DNA from: Pandoraea aquatica
Lineage (GTDB): Bacteria; Pseudomonadota; Gammaproteobacteria; Burkholderiales; Burkholderiaceae
Direction of reading: 5' to 3'
NCBI RefSeq assembly: GCF_902459565.1
Contig: NZ_CABPSN010000001.1
Location: forward strand, 620,001 to 684,000
DNA length: 64,000 nucleotides
The notes beneath the pieces were generated by a model. The model had not been told where the DNA came from. It saw nothing but the letters and a program-made list of their open reading frames with translations, and made no database searches. The position numbers were made by a program, and so were the translations under genes. Below, in pieces: positions 54,883-64,000 of this stretch; within the stretch, counting starts at the first letter, position 1; the number at the start of each line of letters is the position of its first letter.

Positions 54883-55712
54883 TCGTCTTCTCCTGGCAGC
54901 CTGAGGCTGCCACCCCGCTGATCGTGCTCGCCAATCGCGACGAATTCTTTGAGCGCGCCGCGGAGCCGCTTCATTGGTGGTCTGATCGACCCGAAGTGCT
55001 TGCCGGGCGCGATCTGCGCGGCGGCGGAACGTGGATGGGCGTCAATCGGGCGGGACGCTTCGCCGCGCTGACCAACTTCCGCGACGGCCGGGCACCGATG
55101 ACACCGAAGGACTCGCCGTCGCGCGGGCTGCTCGTGTCCGCCATGCTCGATGCGACCTCGTTCGACGACGATCTCGCACGCGTCGAGAAGCATGCCCACG
55201 AATACGCGGGCTTCAACCTGCTTGCCGGCGATCTGCCGGCGGGCAAATTGTATTGGTTGGGGAATCGGGACACGCTCGCACGCAATGCGCAGACAGCGGA
55301 GCGAGTCGGGGGCCAAACGGCACTTCCGGTGGCCCACGCGATCGCGCCGGGCTTTCACGGTTTATCGAACGCGCTGCTCGACACGCCGTGGCCCAAGCTG
55401 GTCAGTCGACGCAATGCACTGCGCGAAGCGCTGGAGCATGGTGCCGACGACCTCGCCCTCATGGAAGTCATGCGCGACGCCGCCGAGGCCGCCGACGAGA
55501 CACTTCCGGAAACCGGTGTGACGCGTGACTGGGAGAAAAAACTCTCGGCAGCGTTTATCGCATCGCCCGCCTACGGAACGCGCTGCACGACTTTGCTGCG
55601 TTATCGGCGGGACGGCGTCATCGAAGTGACTGAATCGACCGTCTCGCCTGCGCAACCCGCGAGCGAATTGCGCGATTTGCGACATTACCGGTTCGACGTC
55701 AAAAGCGCCTGA
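54873..55712 (+). CDS. NRDE family protein (TANGO2-like)
   Basis: 279 residues. Starts MCLIVFSWQ and contains the family's NRDE motif in LIVLANRDEFFERAAEPL near residue 27, DLRGGGTWMGVNRAGRFAALTNFR and GFHGLSNALLDTPWPKL. Bacterial members are linked to haem or lipid handling only through eukaryotic TANGO2; role uncertain. It overlaps the DUF4936 gene by ten bases and has CTCCTCC just upstream rather than a normal ribosome site. A strong hairpin follows. Confidence 0.9.
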   Translation: MCLIVFSWQPEAATPLIVLANRDEFFERAAEPLHWWSDRPEVLAGRDLRGGGTWMGVNRAGRFAALTNFRDGRAPMTPKDSPSRGLLVSAMLDATSFDDDLARVEKHAHEYAGFNLLAGDLPAGKLYWLGNRDTLARNAQTAERVGGQTALPVAHAIAPGFHGLSNALLDTPWPKLVSRRNALREALEHGADDLALMEVMRDAAEAADETLPETGVTRDWEKKLSAAFIASPAYGTRCTTLLRYRRDGVIEVTESTVSPAQPASELRDLRHYRFDVKSA

Positions 55713-55716
55713 CCGT

Positions 55717-55746
55717 GGGTGATCCGGCGGCTTCGCCGGCTCACCC
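55717..55746. terminator. Hairpin between convergent genes
   Basis: GGGTGA, mismatch, CCGGCG (55717-55729), tetraloop GCTT, CGCCGG, mismatch, TCACCC (55734-55746): 12 paired bases with one internal mismatch. No T run on either side, but it starts 4 bases after the NRDE stop. Confidence 0.5.
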
Positions 55747-55786
55747 GCCTCAATGATCGGACCGCCCCGGCCACCTCGCCGTAGGC

Positions 55787-56782
55787 TTACACCAACCGCA
55801 CGATCTGCTTGCCGAAGTTCTCGCCCTTGAGCAATCCGAGGAATGCGGCGGGTGCGCTCTCGATGCCCTGCGTCATCGACTCGCGATAACGCAACTCACC
55901 GGCCGAAATCGCTTCGGTCAGTTCCTTGAGCGCCTGCGGCCAAATGTCCAGGTGTTCCATGATGATGAAGCCTTCGAGCTTCACACGTTGCGTAAGCAGC
56001 AGCGACGGGTACTTCATCGGAATTGGCTCACCGTTGTAGCCTGCGATCATGCCGCACAGCGCGATGCGCGAATGCGCGTTGAGGTTGCGCATCACAGCGT
56101 CAAACACCTCACCGCCCACGTTTTCGAAGTAGCCGTCGATGCCGTCAGGCGCCGCGCCACGCAATGCGTCGTAGACGTTGCCCGCCTTGTAATCGACACA
56201 CGCATCGAAGCCGAGCGTCTCCACGACGTACGCACACTTCTGCTCGCCACCGGCGATACCGACCACACGGCATCCTGCCCGCTTCGCCAACTGCCCCACC
56301 ACACTGCCCACCGCACCGGAAGCCGCGCTCACCACGACCGTCTCGCCCGCCTTCGGCGCAATGATCTTGTTCAGACCGTACCAGGCGGTCACGCCCGGCA
56401 TACCCGCAGCCCCCAGATAGGCGCTCATCGGCACGCTGGTGTCGTGAAGACGGCGCAGATTGCTGCCGTCCGAAATACCGTACTCCTGCCAGCCGAACAT
56501 GGCCGTGACGGCATCCCCTGGTTGCCAGTCGGGATTTCGCGATTCGATCACCTCGCCGACCGTCGCACCGATCATCACCGTATCGAGCGGCTGCGGCGGT
56601 GCGTACGACTTGGCGTCGCTCATCCGGCCCCGCATGTAGGGATCGAGGGAGAGGTAGAAATTGCGCACCAGCACCTGTCCGTCGCCCAGTTCCGGCAGTT
56701 CAGGCGCGGCAAGGTGGAAGTTGTCGAGCGTGGCTTCCCCCGTCGGGCGGGAGACCAGCAAAATCTGGCGATTGATCGTCAT
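55787..56782 (-). CDS. NADP-dependent MDR oxidoreductase (CurA/leukotriene B4 dehydrogenase type)
   Basis: 331 residues, zinc-free medium-chain reductase. N-terminal NRQILLVSRPTGEATLDNFHL and FYLSLDPYMRGRM, which is the PTGR family signature, then nucleotide-binding AASGAVGSVVGQLAKRAG (GAVGS loop) near residue 155. Reduces alpha,beta-unsaturated carbonyls. GGAGG is 8 bases before the ATG. Convergent with the NRDE gene. Confidence 0.93.
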   Translation of the reverse strand: MTINRQILLVSRPTGEATLDNFHLAAPELPELGDGQVLVRNFYLSLDPYMRGRMSDAKSYAPPQPLDTVMIGATVGEVIESRNPDWQPGDAVTAMFGWQEYGISDGSNLRRLHDTSVPMSAYLGAAGMPGVTAWYGLNKIIAPKAGETVVVSAASGAVGSVVGQLAKRAGCRVVGIAGGEQKCAYVVETLGFDACVDYKAGNVYDALRGAAPDGIDGYFENVGGEVFDAVMRNLNAHSRIALCGMIAGYNGEPIPMKYPSLLLTQRVKLEGFIIMEHLDIWPQALKELTEAISAGELRYRESMTQGIESAPAAFLGLLKGENFGKQIVRLV

Positions 56783-56942
56783 GAGACTTCCTCCGCATCA
56801 ATGACATGCATGAGTGACATGCATGAATTACGTGACTGCGTTCCGTGGCTGCAATACGTGACAGCACTACGTAAACGAGTGACCGGGCCGCACGGTTAAG
56901 ACGCGCCCGATTTTGGTGACATCCGGCATTCTCCGCCGAGCG

Positions 56943-57383
56943 TCAGTCCCCGCTGGGCTCGCCCGGCCGACGTTGCTCGTGCACTTCGCGTCCGACCGCC
57001 AGACGTCGCAGATACTTGAACGTGCCCATCGCCTTGGCGACGAGCTTACCGTTGGCATCGCGCACTTCACCTTCGCAATACGCCATGGTCGTCGAGCGAT
57101 GCAGTAATCGGCCGAACGCGCGCATTTCGCCCGAACCGGGCTGCATGAAGCTCGTCTTCATTTCGATGGTCACGACACCGGTACCCTCCGGTGCGACGCT
57201 GCGGCTTGCGGTACTCAGCGCAACATCGAGCAGCGCCATCGTAACGCCGCCATGCATCACCTCCCAGCTATTGAGGTGCTTGGCCGACAAATCGAGACGC
57301 AACTCCGACTCGCCGTTCTCGGCGCGCAACAACTCGACGCCCAGATGATCGATAAACCCCGAACGAATCGTCAGCGCACTCAT
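56943..57383 (-). CDS. PaaI-type hotdog-fold thioesterase
   Basis: 146 residues. Hotdog helix motif EVMHGGVTMALLDVALSTASR with HGG, and VTIEMKTSFMQPGSG in the strand region; typical 4HBT/PaaI members. Hydrolyses acyl-CoA of unknown chain. ATG at 57383 (MSALTIRSGFIDHL) has GGGG seven bases upstream; an ATG at 57401 is possible with AAAGG. Upstream 150 bases hold no recognised feature before pncA-like gene end. Confidence 0.87.
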   Translation of the reverse strand: MSALTIRSGFIDHLGVELLRAENGESELRLDLSAKHLNSWEVMHGGVTMALLDVALSTASRSVAPEGTGVVTIEMKTSFMQPGSGEMRAFGRLLHRSTTMAYCEGEVRDANGKLVAKAMGTFKYLRRLAVGREVHEQRRPGEPSGD

Positions 57384-57532
57384 CGGGAACCCCGGCCGCA
57401 TTGGCCTTTACGGTAAAACTTGTCCATCGTCCTGTCTTCAACTAATGACGTCGCACATGCGTGCGCGACGTCTGATTCTCATCGGTGATCCTACGGTCGC
57501 GCTGAAGCGCGACTACTCACATCTATCCACAT

Positions 57533-58138
57533 CTACTCGCGTGATACGCCCGCTGCAGCCAATGCCGTCCATGCCGCAGCCAACGAGCCGTGCAGGTCGA
57601 TGGCGCGACAGGCATGCTCGATCACACACGCATCGAAGCCAGCGGCTTTGGCGTCGAGCGCACTCCACGCCACGCAGAAATCCGTCGCGAGTCCCACGCA
57701 ATGCACGCGCCTGACACCCTTCTCACGCAAATAACCCGAGAGGCCCGTCGGCGTCTTGCGGTCGGCTTCCAGAAACGCCGAGTAACTGTCGACGCTCGTC
57801 TGATAGCCCTTGCGCACCACCGCCTGCGCATGCGGAATATGCAGATCCGCGTGTAACGCTGCGCCCCACGTGTTCTGAACACAATGCGCAGGCCACAACA
57901 CCTGCTCCCCGTACGGCAACGTGATCGTTTCGAACGGCTGACGCCCCGGGTGATTGTCTGCAAACGACACGTGCGCCGCCGGATGCCAGTCCTGCGTGAT
58001 CACCACATGAGAGAACTGACTCGCCAGCGCGTTGATCGCGGGAACCACCTCGTCCCCATGGGGAACGGCCAGCGCGCCGCCCGGCATGAAATCGTTCTGC
58101 ACGTCGATCACGAGCAGCACTTCGTCCATTGGCTTCAT
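57533..58138 (-). CDS. pncA: Nicotinamidase (isochorismatase fold)
   Basis: 201 residues. Asp of the catalytic triad in VLLVIDVQNDFMPGGALAVP, metal site DWHPAAHVSFADNH, Lys in VRKGYQTSVDSYS, and the nucleophile Cys in VGLATDFCVAWSALDAKAAG: the full PncA set, so nicotinamide to nicotinate in NAD salvage. AAGGG lies before the ATG at 58138. Its start is 15 bases after the stop of the FadB-type gene on the same strand. Confidence 0.93.
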   Translation of the reverse strand: MKPMDEVLLVIDVQNDFMPGGALAVPHGDEVVPAINALASQFSHVVITQDWHPAAHVSFADNHPGRQPFETITLPYGEQVLWPAHCVQNTWGAALHADLHIPHAQAVVRKGYQTSVDSYSAFLEADRKTPTGLSGYLREKGVRRVHCVGLATDFCVAWSALDAKAAGFDACVIEHACRAIDLHGSLAAAWTALAAAGVSRE

Positions 58139-58153
58139 GTCACGTCCCTTCCC

Positions 58154-60250
58154 TTAGCCGTTGAAGCGCTTCCCGGCGTCGGCCAGTTCAACCAGCCGTG
58201 CGGCAGGTGCCCAGTCCTCGCCGTGCTCGCCGCCCTCGAAAGTCTTCACACGGGCGAGCACCTTATCGAGTCCGACCGTATCGGCGTAGAGCATCGGGCC
58301 GCCGCGCCACAGCGGGAAACCGTAGCCGTTCAGATACACCATGTCGATGTCCGACGCGCGCGCCGCCGTTCCGTCGGCCAGCACTCTGGCCCCTTCGTTC
58401 ACCAGTGCGTACACAAGGCGATCAACGATCTCGTCGTCCGAAAAGACGCGCGGCGTAATGCCGTTCGTCTTGCGATAGTCGTCGAGCATTTGTGCGACTT
58501 TGGCGGACTCGCGCGGCGTACGGTCGCCTTCTGCATAGTCATACCAACCGGCGTGCGTCTTCTGACCATAGCGCCCGGCTTCGCAAAGCACGTCGGCAAT
58601 TTTCGGATACACGATCCCCGGTTGCTCGGCGTGACGGCGCTTGCGAATCGCCCAACTGACATCGTTGCCCGCCAGATCGCTCGTGCGGAACGGCCCCATC
58701 GCGAAGCCGAAACGTTCGATGGCAGCATCGACCTGCGCGGGCGTCGCGCCCTGCTCGACCATCCACTGCGATTGCTTGAAATACGGTTCGAGCATGCGGT
58801 TGCCGATGAAGCCGTCGCACACGCGCGCCACCACCGCCAGTTTGCCGATACGCTTGGCGAGCTTCATCACCGTCGCAAGCACATCCTTGCCCGTATGCGC
58901 GCCGCGCACGACTTCGAGCAGGCGCATGACGTTCGCCGGGCTGAAGAAATGCATGCCGATGACGTCCGCCGGGCGCGAAGTGGTTTCCGCCAGCGCATCG
59001 AGATTCAGCGTGGACGTGTTCGATGCCAGAATCGCACCGGATTTGGCGACCTTATCCAGCTCGCGGAAAACGACCTGCTTGATCGCCATGTCTTCGAAAA
59101 CCGCTTCGACGATCAGGTCGGCGTCGGCCACCGATGCGAAATCGATGCTGCCGTGAATACGTGCCAGCCGCTTCTCCGCCTCGTCGGTCGACAGCTTGCC
59201 GCGCGTGACAGCCCGGGCGTAATTGCTACGCATGGACTCGACGCCGCGCGCCAACGAGGCTTCGGTCGTATCGACCAGCGTGACCGGAATGCCCGCATTG
59301 GCAAAGGTCATCGCGATGCCGCTCCCCATCGTTCCCGCGCCGATGACGGCCACGCGCTCAATGCTCCGCACCGGCGTATCGTCGGGCACATCCGCAATCT
59401 TGGCCGCCGCGCGCTCACCGAGAAAGGCATGGCGCAGCGCCTTCGATTCCGGCGAACTTACCAGTGCGACGAAACACTCGCGCTCGAATTTGACGCCTTC
59501 GTCGAAAGGACGCAGCAACGCCGCTTCGACGGCTGCCACACATTTGTGCGGTGCCGGAAAATGCGGTTGCTCGCGCTGCACCTTGTCTCGTGCGGCGTCG
59601 ATGGCCGATTGCGCCGAGCCGTCAGTGTCTTCGATCGCCACGTCGCGCAATCGCGGCAGCGTGTTCCCGGCGTCGGCGACGTCACTGGCAAACGCGATGG
59701 CGCCCGCCAGCAGATCGTCGTGATTGCCCTCAAAGACATCGGCGAAAAGCGTACCGACGAGCGTTTCGGACTTCACGACGCGCCCCGTGACCACCATGTC
59801 GAGCGCACGCGCGACACCGATGGCACGCGGCAGGCGTTGCGTGCCGCCGGCCCCCGGAAGCAAGCCCAGCTTCACTTCCGGCAAGGCAATTTGCGCGCCC
59901 GGCAACGCCACGCGGTAATGGCAGGCGAGTGCCAGTTCCAGACCACCGCCCATGGCGACAGCATGCACTGCGGCGACGACCGGTTTGGTGCACGCATCGA
60001 GCGCATTGATCACATCGACGAGCAGCGGGCTCTGCGTGGCTTTCGGCGTATTGAATTCACGGATGTCGGCGCCACCGGAGAAAGCTTTTCCGCCGCCGAT
60101 CAGCACAATGGCACGCACCTGTGCGTCCGACTGGGCTTGCGTCAGTCCTTGCGCTATGCCGGCACGCGTTGCATGCCCCAGGCCATTGACCGGGGGATTC
60201 TCCAGTGTGATGACGGCCACGCCGTCACGAACCTCATAAGCCGTGCTCAT
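58154..60250 (-). CDS. Fused enoyl-CoA hydratase / 3-hydroxyacyl-CoA dehydrogenase (FadB/FadJ type)
   Basis: 698 residues. Crotonase part (1-~190): [14 protein letters not shown] and [15 protein letters not shown] with [20 protein letters not shown] carrying the catalytic Glu. Linker, then the 3HCDH Rossmann fold (~298 on; [21 protein letters not shown]), [17 protein letters not shown] with the catalytic His near 435, and the repeated C-terminal domains. Like short MFE forms, it lacks a separate thiolase gene here. AAGGAAAG precedes the ATG at 60250. Downstream pncA is likely an independent rider. Confidence 0.94.
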   Translation of the reverse strand: MSTAYEVRDGVAVITLENPPVNGLGHATRAGIAQGLTQAQSDAQVRAIVLIGGGKAFSGGADIREFNTPKATQSPLLVDVINALDACTKPVVAAVHAVAMGGGLELALACHYRVALPGAQIALPEVKLGLLPGAGGTQRLPRAIGVARALDMVVTGRVVKSETLVGTLFADVFEGNHDDLLAGAIAFASDVADAGNTLPRLRDVAIEDTDGSAQSAIDAARDKVQREQPHFPAPHKCVAAVEAALLRPFDEGVKFERECFVALVSSPESKALRHAFLGERAAAKIADVPDDTPVRSIERVAVIGAGTMGSGIAMTFANAGIPVTLVDTTEASLARGVESMRSNYARAVTRGKLSTDEAEKRLARIHGSIDFASVADADLIVEAVFEDMAIKQVVFRELDKVAKSGAILASNTSTLNLDALAETTSRPADVIGMHFFSPANVMRLLEVVRGAHTGKDVLATVMKLAKRIGKLAVVARVCDGFIGNRMLEPYFKQSQWMVEQGATPAQVDAAIERFGFAMGPFRTSDLAGNDVSWAIRKRRHAEQPGIVYPKIADVLCEAGRYGQKTHAGWYDYAEGDRTPRESAKVAQMLDDYRKTNGITPRVFSDDEIVDRLVYALVNEGARVLADGTAARASDIDMVYLNGYGFPLWRGGPMLYADTVGLDKVLARVKTFEGGEHGEDWAPAARLVELADAGKRFNG

Positions 60251-60341
60251 CCTTGTCTCTTTCCTTATAGTGTTGGCGTCGTTTGGGGGTGCCGCGATCC
60301 CGCAAGTTGCGGCAAGACGATCGTTCGATTCTAGCGCAGCG

Positions 60342-61058
60342 CTACACCTCAAGCCATTCGCGGCGGATCTCGTGCGCGGCCGCCAGCGCTTCCGGTGTGC
60401 CCTCGAAAACCAGCGCTCCGCGCCCCATGACGGCAACGCGCTGCGCACAACTCAGCGCGAGCGAGAGCTTCTGTTCGATCAACAGAATGGCGACACCGGT
60501 CGCCCGCAGATCCGTGAGAATCCGACCAATACGCGCCACCACGCGTGGCGCGAGTCCCTCGGTCGGTTCATCGACGATCAACAAGTCCGGCCCCGCCATC
60601 ATGGCCCGGCATAGGGAAAGCAATTGCTGCTCGCCGCCCGATAGCGAAGCGGCCGGTGCATCGCGGCGCGGTGCCAGTTCTTCAAAGCGATCAAAGGCCT
60701 CCGCAACCGTCATGGCCCGATCGGCGTCGCTCGCCCCCGTGCGCTGCTTTACCGCGCGCTGACCCAGTTGCAGATTCTGGAGCACCGTCAGCGGCCCGAA
60801 GACATCGCGCGTCTCCGGCACATAACCGATGCCCAGTCTGGCGATCTGGTGTGACGCCAGTGCGCTCAGCGATTGCCCGTGCCAGCGGATGTCTCCCTCG
60901 CGGGCCACTTGCCCCATGATGGCGCGAGCCAGCGTGGAGCGTCCCGCTCCGTTGCGCCCAAGCACCGCCACAATCTCGCCCGGTGCGACCCGCATCGTGA
61001 CGCCGTGCAACACGCGACTGCCGCGATAACCGGCTTTGACATCGATCAACTCAAGCAT
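60342..61058 (-). CDS. livF: LivF-type ABC transporter ATPase with Arg in Walker A
   Basis: 238 residues. LSGGEQQLLSLCRAMMAGPDLLIVDEPTEGLAPRVV gives an intact signature and Walker B, and the LivF-specific LIEQKLSLAL with switch region. Walker A reads GRNGAGRST: Lys40 of the consensus GxxGxGK is Arg (codon CGC). The LivF/LivG pair would energise import of branched-chain amino acids, amides or urea-type solutes. It starts 8 bases inside the livG end (overlap). Confidence 0.9.
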   Translation of the reverse strand: MLELIDVKAGYRGSRVLHGVTMRVAPGEIVAVLGRNGAGRSTLARAIMGQVAREGDIRWHGQSLSALASHQIARLGIGYVPETRDVFGPLTVLQNLQLGQRAVKQRTGASDADRAMTVAEAFDRFEELAPRRDAPAASLSGGEQQLLSLCRAMMAGPDLLIVDEPTEGLAPRVVARIGRILTDLRATGVAILLIEQKLSLALSCAQRVAVMGRGALVFEGTPEALAAAHEIRREWLEV

Positions 61059-61878
61059 CGCGACCCTCGCTCGTCGAGTCGACGTCGAATCTGTCCGCGA
61101 ATTCTCCGAGATATGCCATCCGTACATCGGGATGGCTGCGAATACGGTCCGGTGTGTCGCACGCGATCACGGCACCACGCGCCAGCACGGCGATCCGGTC
61201 GGCAAGCGAGAACACGACATGCATGTCGTGTTCGATCATGAGCAGCGAACGCCCACGGCTCAGTTCAGCGATCAGGGACACCATGCGCACCGACTCCGAC
61301 TGGCTCATGCCGGCGGTCGGCTCGTCGAGCAGCATCACGTCGCCCGCCGATGCCGCACACAAACCGACCTCCAGCACACGCTGCTCCGCGTAGCTCAACG
61401 CGCCCGCGGGCACGTCGCGCCGCGCTTCGAGCCCAAGACGTTCGAGCCATGCCTCGCTGTGCCGGGTCACATCGTCCAGACCGCGCATACGCCGCCAGAA
61501 CGTGTAGCGATGACCGCTCGGCCAAAGACCCGCACACCGCAAATGGTCGATCACGCTCATCTGGCCGAACAATTGCGACGTCTGAAAGCTGCGAGACAGT
61601 CCAAGCCTGCTGATGACATGGGGCGGGCGGCCCGTCACATCGCGCTCGTGCATCAGCACACGCCCACTGTCGGGACGCGTTCTTCCCGTAATGACATCGA
61701 ACAACGTACTTTTCCCCGCGCCATTGGGGCCGATGATGGCAAGCCGCTCTCCGGGCGAGAGCGTGAGGTCGACCCCGTTGAGCACCTGCGTGCGTCCAAA
61801 CGCTTTACCAACGCCTCGAACGCTCAGCGCCTGTGCCGAGGTCGCCGCCGGATCTGTGCGCTTAACGAATGGCCTCAT
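61051..61878 (-). CDS. livG: LivG-type ABC transporter ATPase
   Basis: 275 residues. Walker A GPNGAGKST is normal, LSRSFQTSQLFGQMSVIDHL is the LivG Q-loop, signature appears as LSYAEQRVLEVGLCAASAGD, Walker B VMLLDEPTAGMSQSES, switch MIEHDMHVVF. The first ~15 residues are extra compared with E. coli. GGAGG lies before the ATG, which overlaps the livM stop by four bases. Confidence 0.93.
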   Translation of the reverse strand: MRPFVKRTDPAATSAQALSVRGVGKAFGRTQVLNGVDLTLSPGERLAIIGPNGAGKSTLFDVITGRTRPDSGRVLMHERDVTGRPPHVISRLGLSRSFQTSQLFGQMSVIDHLRCAGLWPSGHRYTFWRRMRGLDDVTRHSEAWLERLGLEARRDVPAGALSYAEQRVLEVGLCAASAGDVMLLDEPTAGMSQSESVRMVSLIAELSRGRSLLMIEHDMHVVFSLADRIAVLARGAVIACDTPDRIRSHPDVRMAYLGEFADRFDVDSTSEGRDA

Positions 61879-63158
61879 CGCCGATCCTCCGCCGTCACGG
61901 CAATGTCACTGACCTTGCGGCGAAGACGACGCCCTGCAAACGTCAAGATGCCCCCACCCACAAGCCCCGCGACGACGACGAGCATCCAAGCACCCGCGCC
62001 CAGACGATGGCTCAGGCCGCCGGTCGACACGCCATCGACGGCAAGACGCGCGTCATAGATCATTTCGATCATCGCAACACCGGCAGACATTGTCAGCGCG
62101 ACACCCACACACACCGCCGCATAAGGCTTCCACAGCCTGCGAAGTGCGCCGTCACGCCAGGCATGCCAATGCGCCGCGAGCAGGCCGGCAATGCCACCCG
62201 GTGCGAACACCACAACAACCAGAAACCCCACGCCGAGATAGAGCTGCCACGCCCGCGTCATCGTGGCGAGCACGACCGTCGCAAAGACGCCGACAACAGC
62301 CCCGAGCATCGGCCCGGCGAAATACGAGACCCCGCCCAGTACGGTGAAGACGAGCACAATGCCCGAGCGTTCCAGACTGAACGTGTCGGCGCTCACCAGT
62401 TCGAAATTCATCGCACCCAATGCGCCGGCCACGCCGGCGAACGCAGCCGCGAGGATCTGCATGCGGTATCGCACGGCGGCTGGCGACTGCCCAAGGAATG
62501 CGACCCGCGCCGGGTTGTCGCGCACAGCGCGCGCCAAAAACCCCAGCGGCGTGCGCGTCACGCCAAACATCAGTCCCGCGCAGACAAATAACCAGAAGGC
62601 GACCAGCCCATAGACTTCGCGCTGCGTCGCAAACGTCACGCCGAACCATGCGGCACCCAGCGTGCGGTCGGTGGGAATACCCCGCTCGCCGCCGAACCAC
62701 TCGGGCAGCATCGCAGCCATCACCCAGACAAGCTCGGCAACACCGAGCGTGATCATGGCGAACGTCATTCCGGCGCGACGCGTCGTGACATACCCAAGCG
62801 TGGCGCCCGCTCCTCCCCCGGCCAGCGCCCCCGCGAACGGCACGAGCGCCATCGACACCGGCAACCCCTGCATGCCGATGCGATTCATGCACCACACACC
62901 GGCATACGCGCCAATGCCCGCATAAGTCGCATGACAAAAGCTAAGCAGCCCCGTCGAGCCGAGCAGCAGATTGAAGGAAAGTGCAAGAATCACAGCGGTC
63001 CCCATTTGCGTCATCAGGGTCAGCGCCGCGTCGGACGGGAAACACCAGGGCGCCGCACACAGGAGGGCGGCAAAGGCAGCCCACACGGCGGCCCGGCAAC
63101 GCCATGACGCGCGGCTCGCGCGCGGCGCATGCGGCACGTTCACGATCACGTCGTTCAT
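61875..63158 (-). CDS. livM: LivM-type ABC permease with extra C-terminal membrane region
   Basis: 427 residues, where LivM is usually 320-420. Core (~45-330) has LALSFNLLLGSTGLLSFCHATYAGIGAYAG, GVTRTPLGFLARAVRDNPARVAFLG (cytoplasmic coupling region), and VLGGVSYFAGPMLGAVVGVF. Beyond ~330 there is a further ~95 residues with two added hydrophobic spans (VGVALTMSAGVAMIEMIY, AWMLVVVAGLVGGGIL) and a basic tail. GGAGGGG precedes ATG 63158, which overlaps the livH stop by one base (TGATG). Confidence 0.9.
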   Translation of the reverse strand: MNDVIVNVPHAPRASRASWRCRAAVWAAFAALLCAAPWCFPSDAALTLMTQMGTAVILALSFNLLLGSTGLLSFCHATYAGIGAYAGVWCMNRIGMQGLPVSMALVPFAGALAGGGAGATLGYVTTRRAGMTFAMITLGVAELVWVMAAMLPEWFGGERGIPTDRTLGAAWFGVTFATQREVYGLVAFWLFVCAGLMFGVTRTPLGFLARAVRDNPARVAFLGQSPAAVRYRMQILAAAFAGVAGALGAMNFELVSADTFSLERSGIVLVFTVLGGVSYFAGPMLGAVVGVFATVVLATMTRAWQLYLGVGFLVVVVFAPGGIAGLLAAHWHAWRDGALRRLWKPYAAVCVGVALTMSAGVAMIEMIYDARLAVDGVSTGGLSHRLGAGAWMLVVVAGLVGGGILTFAGRRLRRKVSDIAVTAEDRR

Positions 63159-64000
63159 CACCCCTCCCTCACGCCGAATAGCCCGCGCGGCCGCCACAAC
63201 AACACCGCAACCATAAGCAGATAGGGGACGGCCGGTGCCAGTTGTGCAACGCTCAGATGCAACACGGGTGAGAGGAACGACAGCGGCGAGACGGCGTCAC
63301 CGGCCCCGCCGCGCGGCCACCATTGATCGAGTGTCGCGTCGCTGGTCACCGCCCAGGTTTGCAACAACCCGATCAGCAACGACGCAACGAACGCACCGCC
63401 CAGCGAGCCGAGCCCCCCGACGACCACGACGACGAACACCACGCTGCCGACCGTCGCGGCCATACCCGGCTCCGTCACCAGCACATTGCCGCCTGCCGCA
63501 CCGGCAAGGGCTGCCAGCGCCGCACCGCACGCGAACACCCCTGTGTACAGGGACGGCACGTCGTAGCCGAGCGCCTGCGTCATGGCCGGCTGCGAGAGCG
63601 CCGCCTGCAGGATCAGCCCGGTGCGGGTCGCACGAAATGCCACCCAGACGAGCAGCGCAATCGCGCAGGCAAGGCCCATCAAGAACAGACGATAGGCGGG
63701 CACCGCTATACCGCCGACATGAACGAGAACGCCGTCGAAGACTGCCGGCACACCATAGTCGACCGGCCCACGCCCCCATGCGAGTTGCACCAGCTCCACC
63801 ACGACATAGGCCAGCCCGAACGTGGCGAGCAGTTCCGCGAGCGCGCCACGCGCACGCAGACGTCGCAGGACAGCGCGCTCGAACAGCGCGCCCGCGACGC
63901 CGACAACCAGCGGCGCGACGATCAGCGCTGCCCAGAAGCCGACCGCGCCCGATAACGCATAAGCAAAGTACGCGCCGAGCATGTAGAAACTGGCATGCGC
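63158..64000 (-). CDS. livH: LivH-type ABC permease, 5' end beyond window
   Basis: 281 codons visible, reaching the window edge in frame (AHASFYMLGAYFAYAL), so an ATG at 63982 is not the start: HASFYMLG matches the interior of LivH proteins. Multi-span permease with GLIXQAALSQPAMTQALGY-like EAA region (LILQAALSQPAMTQALGYDV), GGLGSLGGAFVASLLIGLLQ and end LLWRPRGLFG. No substrate-binding protein gene is visible, so transporter specificity stays open. Confidence 0.92.
   Translation of the reverse strand, partial: AHASFYMLGAYFAYALSGAVGFWAALIVAPLVVGVAGALFERAVLRRLRARGALAELLATFGLAYVVVELVQLAWGRGPVDYGVPAVFDGVLVHVGGIAVPAYRLFLMGLACAIALLVWVAFRATRTGLILQAALSQPAMTQALGYDVPSLYTGVFACGAALAALAGAAGGNVLVTEPGMAATVGSVVFVVVVVGGLGSLGGAFVASLLIGLLQTWAVTSDATLDQWWPRGGAGDAVSPLSFLSPVLHLSVAQLAPAVPYLLMVAVLLWRPRGLFGVREG

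Noticed and set aside
60285-60310. TGCCGC ... GCGGCA repeat upstream of the FadB-type start
   Set aside because: Short arms and a 13-base loop; neither a convincing terminator for livF nor an operator.
57884-60334. Long plus-strand frame of about 816 codons antisense to the FadB-type gene
   Set aside because: Arg/His-rich translation without any recognisable fold; a GC3-bias shadow of the well-supported minus-strand enzyme.

Overview
The window is a 64 kb chromosomal segment of a high-GC betaproteobacterium. Tightly packed genes, strongly GC3-biased codons that create long false antisense reading frames, and gene neighbourhoods such as mltG-tmk-holB-tatD facing ygfZ point to Burkholderiaceae; a Pandoraea-like genome is my best guess (inference from gene content, not from a search). 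I saw no rRNA, tRNA, CRISPR array, insertion sequence, integrase or phage gene. It reads as core and lineage-specific chromosome rather than an island.

Layout. 1-2.6 kb: divergent astD (cut by the left edge) and astE of arginine succinyltransferase catabolism. 2.9-6.5 kb: an unrecognised 656-residue membrane protein, an AI-2E family permease and a doubtful small ORF. 6.5-10.3 kb: hmgA-fahA (homogentisate breakdown) facing a LysR regulator, with a perfect palindrome between them. 10.4-15.4 kb: an RcsC-like hybrid kinase carrying its own Hpt domain, an RcsB-like regulator, a small lipoprotein gene, and a long upstream region with an array of TAGGA/TCCTA half sites resembling an RcsB box. 15.8-23.5 kb: TSUP exporter, family III CoA transferase, CorA, a GNAT-fused ADP-forming acyl-CoA synthetase, Dps and an HdeD-like protein. 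24-29 kb: a four-gene archaic chaperone-usher fimbrial operon.

29-34 kb: a polar amino-acid ABC transporter (binding protein, permease, ATPase) followed on the same strand by astC/argD and astA, so uptake and the first and third steps of arginine/ornithine succinylation sit together, away from astD and astE. 34.3-36.8 kb: an acetolactate-synthase-like gene facing an Lrp/AsnC regulator. 37-42 kb: exported peroxiredoxin, hemolysin III family protein, a soluble hybrid kinase with Hpt, and a chemoreceptor. 42-45 kb: acylphosphatase and a PepSY-flavodoxin-FNR fusion reductase behind a Fur-box-like site. 45.5-48.8 kb: otsB-otsA (trehalose) and an enoyl-CoA hydratase. 48.8-55.7 kb: ankyrin lipoprotein, tatD, holB, tmk, mltG on one strand, and ygfZ, a DUF4936 gene and an NRDE gene on the other. 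55.8-64 kb: an MDR oxidoreductase, hotdog thioesterase, nicotinamidase, a fused FadB-type beta-oxidation enzyme and livHMGF branched-chain-type ABC transporter genes, with livH cut by the right edge.

The most interesting material is the compact Rcs-like phosphorelay with its candidate operator array and neighbouring lipoprotein; after that come the unrecognised membrane protein and the leaky-terminator architecture of the arginine transport and catabolism operon. Translations and positions were read by eye. Family names rest on recognisable motifs, not on database searches.
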